From assembly GCA_037783415.1 (NCBI GenBank), contig JAZGTN010000060.1, positions 744,001-808,000 on the forward strand: a stretch of DNA of 64,000 bases, written 5' to 3'. The stretch is from Leptasterias polaris. Its lineage: Eukaryota; Echinodermata; Asteroidea; Forcipulatida; Asteriidae. Each line of letters begins with the position of its first letter. The first letter of the stretch is position 1. Positions 1 to 13,500 of the stretch are shown piece after piece. Below the pieces are notes generated by a model that had not been told where the DNA came from, made no database searches, and saw only the letters and a program-made list of their open reading frames with translations. The translations under genes were made by a program, and so were the position numbers.

Positions 1-616
1 GAGTATATTCACACACATCGGTGTGTGGGTAAAACCAAATAGGATTCTTTATCCCGATGCAAACTTAACATCTACTAAATTGTTGCGGTACCCGCTGCTA
101 AAATATAGGATTCAAACTGCCTCTAGCTACAAGCGACTACTCTACAATATGCCAGTGGATTTTGTTTTAACAGGACTCGAGATAGTACTGAGTATACATT
201 GCTCTGCACACATCAGGGTATGGGTAAAAAACAAGTAATAGAGTCATTTTATGTCACTCTTTTGCTTATATCATAAGGCGCTAAGCTTTTTCGTGGTATT
301 TGTAAATGATTCATTCAATGTTCTTTTTTTTCAATGACATATTTTTAAAAGAGTATAGACATTTGTCACAATGCAGCCATCTTGTTTTTTCTTCCATTCA
401 AATCAATAAAAACCAAACTGATGCTGGGAGGCACAACGTAATTTTGTTTTTTCAAGTAAAAGTTTTGCCTCAATATTAAAATCGAGTCCAGTTTAATAGC
501 CCATATGCACAATCTTAAAAATACACCGCAACGCATCTTGGGAAACCGATTACTGTTAACAAATAAATGAAGCTGCCAAGATGGACCCCAAGTTTACATG
601 TAACTATGCCAGGTTA

Positions 617-847
617 TATAGACCTTTCCATTGTTGATAAACAAAGTGCGCCGGTTGGCATGGACGGCCGAATGTTAAATTTGCAAACCATTAAATCGTG
701 TTAAAAAATGTTGTGACCAAATTCAACATTTTCTGTAAAGATTCATAAACTGAAATACCTTCCATGATTGGTTGATTCAATACTATTTTTGAATATTTGT
801 TTAACATAGTTGTCCGAGCTGTGACGTTGCAATAGAAAGGTCTATAG
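617..847. repeat. Small inverted-repeat (MITE-like) element
   Basis: TATAGACCTTTCCATTG at 617 and its near-perfect reverse complement at 831-847 bound about 230 bp without coding potential. No clear target duplication was seen. Confidence 0.45.
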
Positions 848-1138
848 TTGTGTACCGCATTGCTTCATAATCTGCACCCCATGATGGTTGCTGGTGTTGC
901 TTGGACTCGGATTTTAACCAGAGTCCTTTGCGCATTGGGACATGCATACGGGCTAATTGCTGAAATTTGCAAATCATTGTCTGGTGCAATAAAAAATTCC
1001 TTTTACTTTTGCATAAATACTGTAAAAACATACTCTAAATCTAAATAAAATCTAGTATTTTCAAACTGAGTATCTTTGTGATGACTAAAGTGTCTGAACT
1101 AAATTCCATTCTGTTTAAATCTAAATATCTTAGTATTT

Positions 1139-1144
1139 TTTATT
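1139..1144 (-). terminator. Candidate poly(A) signal for the large gene
   Basis: AATAAA on the minus strand, about 235 nt past the stop codon, inside a T-rich plus-strand run. It is the first canonical hexamer downstream that I noticed. Position fits a short 3' UTR, but chance occurrence in AT-rich DNA is likely. Confidence 0.3.
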
Positions 1145-1376
1145 TTTTTTACTCGGCTGTATTTTAGGAAAACAAGACTCTAGAGTAAAAAGGAAGGCTC
1201 ACAACAAAGTGCTGAAATAAAGCGGCGATGTTCATTGTGGAGTGCAGTGGATATTATAGACTAACACATGCTGGACGAAAGTCCGACTTGGGTCAAGTCT
1301 ATGTCATCCCCCACTCTTAAAAATCTATATTTTACCTCGGGCACAATGTCTTTGATAATTAAGGAGATAAGGTATT

Positions 1377-1585
1377 TTACTCCCCGGTGGATTCGTTAAA
1401 ATTAGGACAAGTTGATTTAAGGATACATTGTTTCTTGTGATAGGCCAAACCGGCAGCGCATTGGCAGCGAGACACGCAGGGTAACTTACGACACATCTCC
1501 GTCGTTAACGACGGCGTGTTGAAACACGTCTCTATGCACGGAGGGCCACAGTCGTCGAATATCATCGTCTCGGGACACTCAATAC
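1377..1585 (-). CDS. Exon 32: TIL domain and stop
   Basis: [36 protein letters not shown] and CILKSTC form the trypsin-inhibitor-like cysteine-rich module that normally follows VWD-C8. Acceptor CCTGCAG, phase 1, ending ESTGE and TAA at 1377-1379. The stop overlaps a possible donor (GA/GTAAAA), so a longer isoform cannot be ruled out. Confidence 0.85.
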
Positions 1586-4500
1586 CTGCAGGAAGTTGAT
1601 TTGAAGTAAACAATGAGATAAATTTGTAGACATTTCTAAGCGATCAATTGTTCTTTATCAACAGATAAAAACATTGGTTGCTTGGAATAGATAACAAATG
1701 TCGTGGCTGAAATGTCTAGTGCACCGGACTCAAGAAACTAGTGTTTTTAGAGTGTAGGTTTAAGTTCCAGTCATGGCACTTATGTCCATGAGCAAGACAG
1801 TTGATCTTTGTCTTTTGGATGCGACATAAAGCTGTTGGTCCTTTGTGTTGTGTAAATGCATGTAAAAGAACCCGGTACGTTGTTAAGAGAAGGGGTTTTC
1901 CCCCGGTGTTTCTAGCAGTGGCTGCTGAAAGCGCCACAGCACCTTGTAAACCCTTATAAGGTGCTACATAAATGGGTCTCATGATTCAAACATAGTTCTG
2001 TATAACCAGGGTTCTGCCCACGGTGGTCGGTGCCGGAAAACCCGACCGGCACTCATGATTCCCCGACCGGCACTCGCAGAATTTTTTCTTTTTCCGACCA
2101 CCACACATTTTCCCTTTTTTTTGCCCATTTCCTTCAAAATATTTTGAACAACGTGTAAAACAAATTATTTACCAGTAAACAGTTTTATCCAAAGTTTCGA
2201 GTAGCCTACTTCTTTGGTTTGAGTCTATTTTAATGATCCAGGATCGAGCATTCCTCCCGCCTGTACGATATATCCAACGCACGAAACCCGCATTGATTTT
2301 GCAATGGTTTCCAGTCACGCTGATTATAGCTTTACGCTTGGAATAACATGATACCAGTTTCATCATGTTGCGAACCCTATTCTACAGCGTTTTATACAAC
2401 GGAAATGAACTGCAGAGTAAGCACCATGCTATAGATGCTGTAAATTGTTTTCCCATGGCGGTAAAGGCGTGGGCGCACTGAGGGCCTACACACAGCTGCA
2501 GGGCGCACGTGTGTAACCACTCCTTGCACGATCGAAAGGAAATTGACTTGACTGTACTAGGAAAAAAAAAGATTTCCGGCACTAAACAAATCCTGGGCAG
2601 AACCCTGTATAACTGTTGTAAAAAAAAACTTTTTGATGCCTGTGGGGTATAGATAAGGTTTTCATAACAGCTACAAGTAATTAGTATTATTATCAGATTT
2701 TAGCCTGCTTCCAATTTCGGAACTCATTAAAAAAATTCTCCAATGCCGCTGCATGCTAAGAGTGATAGTGTATACACTAAAAACTTTGTTTGCCAAATAC
2801 AAACTGTAGCCCCACCTCTTAAAAAAAAATCATTACGAGATGTTTGTGAAATATTAAACTAAAGAATAATAAACATTTCGCCAACATTTTGGGCGGTTTG
2901 GTTGGTGTAGTGGTATCTTTCCTCACCTTCCACCTCTGGGACCCGGTTCGAATCCCGCCGAGGGCACTATTGAGTTTTCATTCCCTACCTGATTTTCTGG
3001 GGTTTTCCTCCCACATCTAAAACTGAAACTTCCTTGTCTTCTATCCATGTGGTTCTTGGCTAGTATAGTGATTAAGTTCACTTTCCTGAGAGTCCTTGGC
3101 TTCACAACCAGAATAAATTAAATGAAATGAAATAAATGAGGTAATGAAACATAAATCAGCTTACCACACACAGTGCTGTTTCTCCAGTCTCTGATAATGA
3201 CACCGTTTCTCCTACACTCCTGAGCGTATGCCGCAATCGCTTCACAGTAACACGGCTCGTTACCGCCACAAGAACAAGCATCTTGTTGACATAACTCGTA
3301 AAATCTCCGCGGATCGACGACTTCTCGACACTCGGCGAACGAAGGCTCCTTCAAGATGTCACACTTCACTAGAGCTTCCTTCCAGCTGGTATAGCTCAGG
3401 TCCACACATGCTGGTAGCCTACTGAAGCGAATCCTCGGTGCGGACAGTGACCGAGGGACGATCGCAGAGAGATAACAATGCTCGTAACCGTTCACCTTCC
3501 AACTGTGGATGAATTCCTTCACGGTGCGACTCGGAAGCTGCTGTTTGGTCAGACTATCATCTTTCATTTTATCGTTCATGTTGCCGCACAGTCCACACAG
3601 CTTCCTTCTGTAGGATCTCGGTACGGACACGTTGATGTCACCATCGGAACCAAAAACGACAACCAGACCATTTGCTGACGTCACCTTTACATGGCAGCTG
3701 CTGATCCGTACTATCTTTACATCGTCATGTACACCAGCGACGTACGGTAGATTTACGAATCTGCCGTCAACTTTTACGCCTGATGATTGTAATTCAATCT
3801 TGATGCCATTGAGGTACACAAAGGCGAGCTTCCGATGTGCCATGCTGGTAGCAGACGGGAGGTAACCCTTACGCTCCAGCTCAACGTGAACACTGAAGCT
3901 TCCTGTCGAACAATCTTTGGCCATTGTGTAGCGGCAGTTGCCAAAGAAACGGTATGAGTAGAAATCAAACGATTGAAAGTTCCCCTGAGGATTGACAGTG
4001 CACGACAGCTTATCTGAAACAAAAAATTTAAAACACAAATTTAAATTCATGTATTATTTGGGAACCGACATCATTGAAATGATTCTTGTAAAAGAATCAC
4101 ACAAATCAAGAGGGGGGGGGAGAAAATAAAAGAAAACAAAGTTCAGGAACTGAGTCTGTCAAGGGACTAATTAACCAGCTATGACCGGATGACTTGTATG
4201 GACTTGTTTTGAATACACAAATTGTAAACCCGCTTTTGTATATACCCGGAATACCGGAATGTTAATACATTTGGACCTTGTGTAGCGTGCACTCACCATG
4301 CCTTGCTCTTTTCCTCATACAAAGAGGGACAAAGGGTACTGGAATTCATGCTTGAAATCTCCCCTTTTCCAGGCGTTATTGTGTAATTCCCGATTTGAGA
4401 TATTCATCCTTTTGTTATACAAATGAGGATTATGAGAGATCAATAGGCTGCCACCATTGTTTATAATTGTATTCCGCATATGGGAGCCAAGTCTGAGATG

Positions 4501-7500
4501 CCAACATACCATGGCCGATTATCAACAATTATTAAGAGTCAAGATTTTGCTCATTGAAGGTGTATGCATTCCAAGAGAGAACCAAAACGTCTTGGTGCAT
4601 ATTTTTAAAGAACGTTTGTTGTCTTTATTTGTTTAACCAGGGTTTCATTGTGACAACAATATTCTCAAAAACAAACTCTTCGGAAAATTCCCAAAATGTT
4701 ATCCCTTGCGTGAACATGGAAACATTTCTGAAAACCCAGTGCCAGGTAATTAAAAGCATAACAATTCTTAGTACATCTACATGTGGAAGGTAACTATAAT
4801 TGAGGCGTACTGAGGGCTCAAGTTTCAGAAAAAAATGCACAAGACTGCAGGGCTTCTTGCTCAAATTGTTTACCAGACCAGAAGTTTTTGTAAAAGACCA
4901 GAATCAAAGTTTTTAAAAGTTCCTGAGTCCTGACACAGTTCTTGTTTTTAAATTGAACAATTAAGCACCAAGAAAGACATTAAAGGGAAGATTGATCTGA
5001 TCTGTCTTTATGGGCATCAAGTATACTTCATTATTCAACAAAATTGAATGGAATTTATCAGACTCAAAGTCAACATCTGAACATAATTTGTTTCTATCCA
5101 AGATTTTACACAGTGAGCTGTTGTTATTCAATTGAAATACACAACACCACCGGACTTGTCCTGTCATTAGTTTACTGGCACGGGAACTAAAATCATTGGC
5201 CTTGGGCTGGCGGTTCAGTGTTCGAGCCCTGGTACTCACCCGATGGGCAGACTGGACAGCAATAACCAACCTCTTCAACTGCTTCCTGTCCCTGGTAATC
5301 AAATTAAACATAAAATTGTTGCATCATCGAATCACATCAAAATCTATCTTAATTTTAAAATGATTTAGCCTTCGAGAAAGACAAGGGTCGAAAGGTCAGG
5401 CCACTAACTATTTTTTGCATTTATACCAACGGTCCTTTTGGTTGGTAAGCAGCTAATTCAATTCTCTTAATTTCATAATAATGTTGTATCTTGAACAATA
5501 GAGGCCCCTCGAAAAACAATTGTGCCTTGGCACAGTTGGGCTTGTGTTTTTGTCTAGGTTACAGTATTGTACTCGAAACCACAAGGTCAGAGACCAAGTC
5601 CTCATTGTCTGAAATAACAAACCTGTGAAACTTTAAGCTCAATTGGTCATGGGAAACACAAGAAATTGTGAGAGAAAACATTTGTTTGTTTCCAATTATC
5701 GGGTTTTGGACGCGCATTTCAAGTTAAAATATTTTAAGGAAAGTTTTTCACCATGGCCACCTTTATACCTTTATACGCGTTATGAGTAAAGTACACCTGT
5801 GGACATTTATATTTCTAATCTCACCCAATGTTGTGCACAATCCTAAAACAATCGGAAAACTCAAAATATTTGTACACCAGAGCAATAGCATTGAAAGGAA
5901 TTCAGCTAAATAAGAAATTGATTTCTAATCTCACCCAATGTTGTGCACAATCCTAAAACAATCGGAAAACTCAAACTATTTGTACACCAGAGCAATAGCA
6001 TTGAAAGGAATTCAGCTAAATAAGAAATTGGTGGGTTTGTTATAATAATAATAATAAAATATTCATAGAGCGCCTTAGGCGAGGGCCTCAAGGCACTTCA
6101 CAGATAAAAACAGAAGCAAATAAGTAAGAAAACATTTTTTTTTAAGTAAGCAAAAAAAAGGAAGACAAAATAATTTTTAAAAGTCAGTAAAAACTATTAT
6201 GTAAAATACTCAATAAACTAATACTTGTATTTTTGGGGCTTTGAGTATTTTACATAATAGTTTTTACTGACTTTTAAAAATTATAAGTATTAGTTTATAA
6301 AAATATAAAAAATGTGTTCTACTGACCATTGGACAAACAGGATCAAAGCATACTATAGGAGTACATGTGATGGTACTGTCTACACAACGGCAATGCATAC
6401 AGTCCTCCTCCCACTCAGCATCGGCCTGAGGGCATGTAGGAAATAAATACATTAATAGAAAAATGGGGAAGAGGGAAAGTAGGAAATATTTACAGTAATA
6501 GAATCAAATAGGATATAAATGCATGAAGAGAGAAAAAACAATCGCCTGAGGACAAGTAGGAAATAAATACATTAATAGAATCAAAATATCAGCCTGTTTT
6601 TGAGTAGGAAATAAATGCATCAATAGAAACATGGGCCTGAGCGTAAGTAGGTAATAAATACATTAACAGAATTAAAACATCAAAGACCTTACAACCTAAC
6701 TAAATTCAAACTAATCAAATAACTCGAATAACAATACAGCATGTCAAATTTACCTGTCTGAGAACATCACCTTGCCTGCAGAATCTTGAATCTGTCAAAA
6801 AAAGTCAAAAATAGTGCTTTGTATCACTTGCACAAAAAAGACCATTACAGGAAGACCCTTAAAGATTTCTACTAATAACATCAGAAGCAATGAGCCATCA
6901 GAATATGACCTTAGACCCAAGGCAGACTCACCAACACATGATTTGCCGTCCGGCTGTAGAGAAAAGCCCAGATTACAGCTACAACGGAAACTGCCGTGCG
7001 TGTCAGTACACATGTGATGACATCCACCATTATTGAAGGTGCACTCGTTTATATCTAGGAAAAACAACCAATAAAATCGCAGTCTTAACATGTTTGACAT
7101 TACTTTACTTGAACCTCAACCTGTACAGAAGACTTTTGTCAATCATGGAGATTTCTTTAGGTTTTTTTCTCCTCGCAAATCACTTGAATATCCACTTTAC
7201 GTCGGCATTCCCCCCCAAAATTATGTGGCCATGCACGATATTATTTTTCAAAACAAGATTCTGGAGTAATCGTTTTCCTCGAAACATCGTCGCCACAATG
7301 AAACCCTGACTTGACAAAGGAAAGACAAGAAAGGTTCTCAGAATAAGCACCGGGATTTGTTGTTGCCTTGTGAGAAAATATGAGTAGACGCTCACCGTGA
7401 ATTGCAGAACCTAACTTTGGCCGTAAGCCACGGCCAATATTCTGCCATATGGTATGCTGAGAACCTAAGAACGCTCAAACTTATTGCTCATTGAGCTGAA

Positions 7501-10500
7501 TATAATGATAAACACAATGGTGGCAGCCTGTCCATTCTTGTATGCCACATTTGTATAACCAAAGGACAAAGGTCTTGAATTGAATGGGAAACTACACATT
7601 AATCCTCAGAAAAAGGATATTATGAGCATGATTTCCACTACCTTAAGCTGTCCCTCTTTGTACGGGTGAAACAAAGCATAGCACAGTATTTGCATGCCTG
7701 TTCATGCTACATAATGGAATAGCCCAGTGGATATTCACATCAGTTGTCCAACTGATAGCAACAAAATTGAGAATGCTCCGAAGTTGTTCTCAGTAAACAA
7801 AATTGAGTATATGTATACACGTCGGAAGTGGTTAAACCAGACGAGGCTAGTCTGATATAAAAAGGGACCAGACTATCCTCTGAGGCTAGTCTAGTCCTTT
7901 TTAAGAATCAGATTGTGTTACCATGCTGGGGAATCGTCTTCTTACTCAGTATTTTTATTTAATTTTTACAAATCAAAAACGATCATCGAGAATTTGCTTC
8001 TCCTGCTCCCTGCTTGTTGTGCAAACTCACTAACTCAGTGAAGACATTTGAGACTGTAGATGATTTCAAACTAAAGTCATACCTTATGACATGTCCTAAT
8101 TAATTACTTTTCTTCTTGTGAGCGCCTTGAGCACCCTTGGGTGGATTTTTTTGCGTATTATAAATGTCTTTATTATTATTATTAAATTGACTTGAACACA
8201 ATCACAGAAATGTTTTTTAAAAATATAATTTGTTTAATGAGAGATTACCAAACATCATGGACAGCCACTTCAAGGTGAGAGCTTCACTTAACTGATTTGG
8301 GCTATCGACCCAAATCAACTGCCACCAGGGGCACGTTGCCTCCTACTCCTGGGGCTGAAACAGGGTTACCCCTTTCACAGTCTGCAAGGATGTTGGCATG
8401 GGTATCATCCACTAAGAGCCTGGCTGGTAGAGCAGAATGCACTACCTTCCCAACTTTTTACGAAGCAATTATGGTTAAGTGCCTTGCTCAAGGGCACAAG
8501 TGTCATGACCGGGATTCGAACCCCCACTCTGCTGCTGACAACACCAGAGCTTGGGTCTGGTGAACTAGACCACTCGGCCACAACACGCCAAGCTTAGTCA
8601 AGCTTACCACTACTACACCTTGGTCCTCGGAAACCATTCAAACACATGCATACTGGTTGACCCCGATCAAGATGACAAGACCCTCCATTTCTGCATTGGA
8701 TTAACTCACATCGATCCAGTGCCTCCTCACAATGTGCTCCTACAATATCAAGAACAAACAGTCATCAAATTCAATGAATGCCATGAAATTGAACACTATT
8801 GATTTGTATCAATAAGTCACTTGCAAGTTATCTGTGAGTTGTTTTGAATCATGTCTGTTGCAATGACTTGATTGGTCACAAGTGAACAATCAAACTGGAT
8901 TCGCCAGACTAAAGACAGTGTTGCTACATTAAATGGTTTGGGGCGAGCTTTTGTAGAGCAAGCAAACCCTGGTACCATTGTGCCATACACATTCATTCAG
9001 AATTGTGTATAGGTGTTCGCCATCTCTTGTATAACTACGCAAAAGATTGCCCTGAACAATGTGACACAGCAACTGTCTCTAGTTTCAAGGATTTCAATTT
9101 AAGAGGTGACTAAGCAAGCCATTTTACCAGACCCTCGTTCAAGTCTATCTCGCAAATGGCTTCTTGGTCCAGAATTCTTTCCTTTGAAATGGCTTCAGGT
9201 TTTGTTTTTTTTTGAAAAATGAAGTATGAACAAGTTTGTCTTTTCAATAAATCTTCATAGAGTACAGAAAATACAGTTTGTTTGAATTGATGTAACAAAA
9301 CAGAAAAAAGAATGGTTTATTTATTTATTTATTTTTTCAATCGTGTGTTATTCCTTTAAAGAACATGTCACATGAGGAAACAATTACCATGCGGTTAAAG
9401 TACAAAGTAAAATGCCCAAGAGACAAAATTAACACAAACAGATCAACTGACCAACGCAATTTATAAGAACACACAAAGTTGAAACAAAACCATTACATAG
9501 AGACACACAAAGAATACGACTTTAAATTGTAAATTTAAAATGCAATTCGTTCATTGGACTGCAACATTTTGAACGTTTAAAAATAAACCATAAGCCATAA
9601 CCCACAACTGCTCGATACGTGCTTAGAGAAGAACCCATGAAAGTGTCCAACCTTTGAATCCAGCCACACATTGGCATGCCGTTCCTCTAGGCCCATCAAA
9701 GCACTGTCCACCATTCAAGCAAGTATCCTTCATACAGCTCGAACTCTCAATGTGACAGTTGATCCCATTGAAGTTGTCAGGACAGTCACAGGTGTAAGCA
9801 TGGACTTGATCATGACAGGTGGCTCCGTTAAGACAAGGTGACATGATGCAGTCGTCAATTCCTGATCAGAGATTCAGTTGAAAATAATGCAGCGAAACAA
9901 AAGATGATGAAAAGAGTATAATAATAAAAAATGCGAATGGACCACCCAGAAGTCTAAACGGTAGACACATTCTAATTGTGGCATGTCATGGCCGAGCACA
10001 TAAGAATGCCGTCCTTAAGCTCTGGTGTTTCTGACCAGCAGAGTGTGGGTTCGAGTCTCAGTTGTGACACTTTCGTCCTCAAGCTTAACCATTATTGCTG
10101 CGTCCTTTGGATGGGACATAAACAGCCATCGGTCCAGTGTGTTGTGTACAGCACCTAGTAAATCATTACAAGGTGCTATGTAAAGGAATAGGTCACATAC
10201 TTCAAAATATATTCCGCATACCTTGCAGGAAAAAATACTAAGTGCTTTGAGACGCCCATCAAGTGTGACAAAGCGCTATAGGAAGAACTATGTTTTATTA
10301 TTATTACTACTATTAATTGTATCAGTTAATATCTTAGTGGGCATCGGTTGGACAACCAGAGCTTGGACAACCAGAGCATCCCAGTAAAATGTTCAAAAGG
10401 CTTGCGCATTTTCTTTCATTTTGGAATATTTCCAATGCCACGGTCCAGCAGAACTTCCTGGTGGTCCACTGGATTGCCGGGCGTATGCCTATGGGAACAT

Positions 10501-13500
10501 TCCTTTGCAACTTGAATGTGCCCAACTTTTAAGATGCTCCCTCAAGAGTTAAATGCTGGGCCCAATTTCATACAGCTGCTTAAATTTTCAGCTTAGCAGA
10601 AATGAGCTGAAACCAGTCAAAGATTGTACATGTGACATTGTAGTTTGGCTGGTAACCATATTCTGGTAAGCATAATTTTGTTATTCTTCTCTTTTTAAAA
10701 TAGTAAACCACAAGGGAAACTGACTGGTTAAATTTTTAAATGATTTTGGGTTGAACAAAGAAAAATTGACTAGAGCGGGATTTGAACCAATGACCTCCGG
10801 TTTAACGTGCTTAAGCAGCTCTATGAAATTGGGCCCTGGTTTGTAAGCTAAGTTTATTTTTGATGCATCCTTGCTCAGTCATGAACCTGAGCAGGGCCCT
10901 GTATTTAATACCCTTCAATACCCTGTAATGCCATGCATTTTTAGCTGTAAATTACTACTTTTCTTAGATATTGCAAATACAAATTCTCGAACCAACGACT
11001 GCAGTCGAAGAATGCACAAATTTAAAGTTGACTTCCCAAACTTTTTTTTGTTACATATTGAACCTTTACAACTGTCATTTTAAGGGTGTGTTTTTAAAAA
11101 TACAACTGCAAGATATAAGGCCTGTCAATACACACCAAAAATTTGCCATTCAATTCAGCTGGGGTAAACGTTGAGCAAATATTGACAGAGTTTTCCTACA
11201 TTCTACTTTGTTGAAAACCATTGTTCAGATGTTTTTCCAATTAAACTATGAACATTTTCTGTCAAGTTTAATAAAAAGGGTGTTTTCGAAACATCACGTA
11301 CTTCTACAGATCTGTGACGGTTGAAATCGATACCTGCTGACTTTATCTTGTAGAGTCTGTGGCCAGGCCATGGCATCTCCGATATCCAGACCACAACTTC
11401 CATACAGCCTCAGAATCTCTGAATCACTCATAGCTATCTGCCAAAGATTCACCTGAGAGAGTAGGAAGGAAAACAGGGGATTAATAGCATGGCTAGATCA
11501 CAGCATCTTCCTGGACGAAACAGCATCTTCCTAGGAAGACACGGCATCTTCCTGAATGACACAGCATCTTCCTAGAAGACACAGCATCTTCCTAGAAGAC
11601 ACAGCATCCTCCTAGAAGACACAGCATCTTCCTGGAAGACACAGCATCTTCCTGAAAGACACAGCATCTTCTTAGAAGACACAGCATCCTCCTAGAAGAC
11701 ACAGCATCTTCATAGAAGACACAGCATCTTCCTAGAAGATACAGCATCCTCCTAGAAGACACAGCATCCTCCTAGAAGACACAGCATCTTCCTAGAAGAC
11801 ACAGCATCTTCCTGGAAGACACAGCATCTTCCTGAAAGACACAGCATCTTCTTAGAAGACACAGCATCCTCCTAGAAGACACAGCATCCTCCTAGAAGAC
11901 ACAGCATCCTCCTAGAAGAGAAACGTCCCCCTAGAAGACACAGCATCTTCCTGAAAGAAAAACCATCTTTCTGAAAGACACAGCTTCCACCTAGAAGACA
12001 GAGCATCTTCCTGGAAGACTTCCGAGAAGACTAAGCATATTCGTGGAAGACAGCATTTTCCTAGAGGACACAGTGCCTCCCAAAAGACACAGCACCTTCC
12101 TAGAAGACACAGCGTCCCCCTAGAAGACACAGCGTCCCCCTAGAAGACACATCGTCTTCCAAAGACACTAAAATTAGCCTTAGATACTTACCTGACTCAA
12201 TCGGCCAACGAATCTACCTGATGACTCCTCCTGCCCGTGTATCCCATCATGCTCCTTGCCGACGACCAGCAACCCTCCTCCATGTATGAACCTACCAGTC
12301 TGCAGTCCGGTACCCTGTCTGCGTAATGTTCCATCAAAGTAGAAATGCCAGGCACCAGTCTCACTCTCCCATGTGAACGCAATATGATGCCAGTCCATCA
12401 CTCTGTGTAATCAATTGTTGGCAGTTATGAGAACATTATTGAAAGTGGAAATTTGTAAATCACCAGAAGGTGTCCCAAAAAGGCTCTCAAACCCATCTTT
12501 TAATGCCGCATCAAAACATTACCAATGCCAGCAGTATAAGGGGCCCAATACAAATCTTAAATTATTTTCCTAACATTATTATAATACTGCTAGATAATTA
12601 TCTAGCAGCATTGAAAACCTTAAGAAGGCTCAAACTGATCAATTCTTCATTGTCTTCTCTAAGAACACATCTTCAGTCCTACGGGACACAGTGCTAGTCA
12701 CTTTTAATATTAATATTAACAACAGTGGCTTCTTAAATAGCGCTCAAATCTGTCACTCAGTGACACTCATGGTGCTCCAACATTATTACCCCTGGTCACT
12801 GGGCCATTTATTGCGTTCCTTAAACCATCTCGGCTCTCTTGGGAGTGTACAGCCTGTGCTGCCAAATTTGTAGTGCACCAAGCTAAATCAATAACATGCA
12901 CCATCTCTGCCATCACAGGTATATAGGTCTACCCATTTACCCCTGGCTGAAGAGAAGCAATTTTAGTTAAGTGTCTTGCTCAAGGACACAATTGTGCCAT
13001 GACTGGGATTCGAACCTACGACCCGATGGCAAGCCACCAGAACTTGAGCCCAATACACCACACCGCACAGCCAACAAACGACACGCATAAGAAACCCCGG
13101 AAGGCCAGAAACTTGTAAGAGGAACACTTCAATCTCAGACAAACTAACCTTTCTGCATCATTCTGATTTTTGAAGATTCCTTGGTTTCTTTTTCAGAGAG
13201 ATAAATAACTTACTTTTGCTTTTGAATAAATTAATACTTGACAAGGATAATCATTACTGGAAATGTGACCAATATAAACTCCAGAGAGATAAAGCTTTGA
13301 CTGCGGCTCCGGCTAGGGCTCAGTCCACCATCTTGAAGCCGCTCACCAAAAGCACATGTCTGAAAGAGCCCTATGAAAGCCTAAGCCATAAAGACATACC
13401 TGTCTGGCCTGAAATCTATTCTGACCGTCTCTCCATTTAACTCGATGACGGGATCGCTGTAATGTCTGAGACTGAATGCTTCCTCCATGGCAGAGTAATA

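Larger units (their letters stand above)
1..1376. other. 3' flank, no coding region seen
   Basis: No further exon of the large gene was recognised. The short open frames here lack homology or splice context. A small inverted-repeat element is present at 617-847. The first 230 bases hold two related segments (GAGTATA, then ACACATCxGxGTxTGGGTAAAA) that look like a diverged tandem repeat. Confidence 0.5.

Noticed and set aside
4961..5239. Long minus-strand ORF around the VWC end exon as a separate gene
   Set aside because: Only 5240-5291 reads as protein with a domain, in a different frame from this ORF and with its own splice sites.
10334..10525. Minus-strand ORF as a missed EGF exon between exons 24 and 25
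   Set aside because: Cysteine spacing does not fit an EGF and phases do not need another exon here.
11333..11340. Donor GTATCG as the end of exon 24
   Set aside because: It leaves phase 2, which puts a stop in exon 25. The GTACGT donor 32 bp on gives the right phase and the expected extra cysteine.
11912..12130. ORF across the 20-bp minisatellite
   Set aside because: Open only because the unit lacks stops in that frame; no domain and no splice context.
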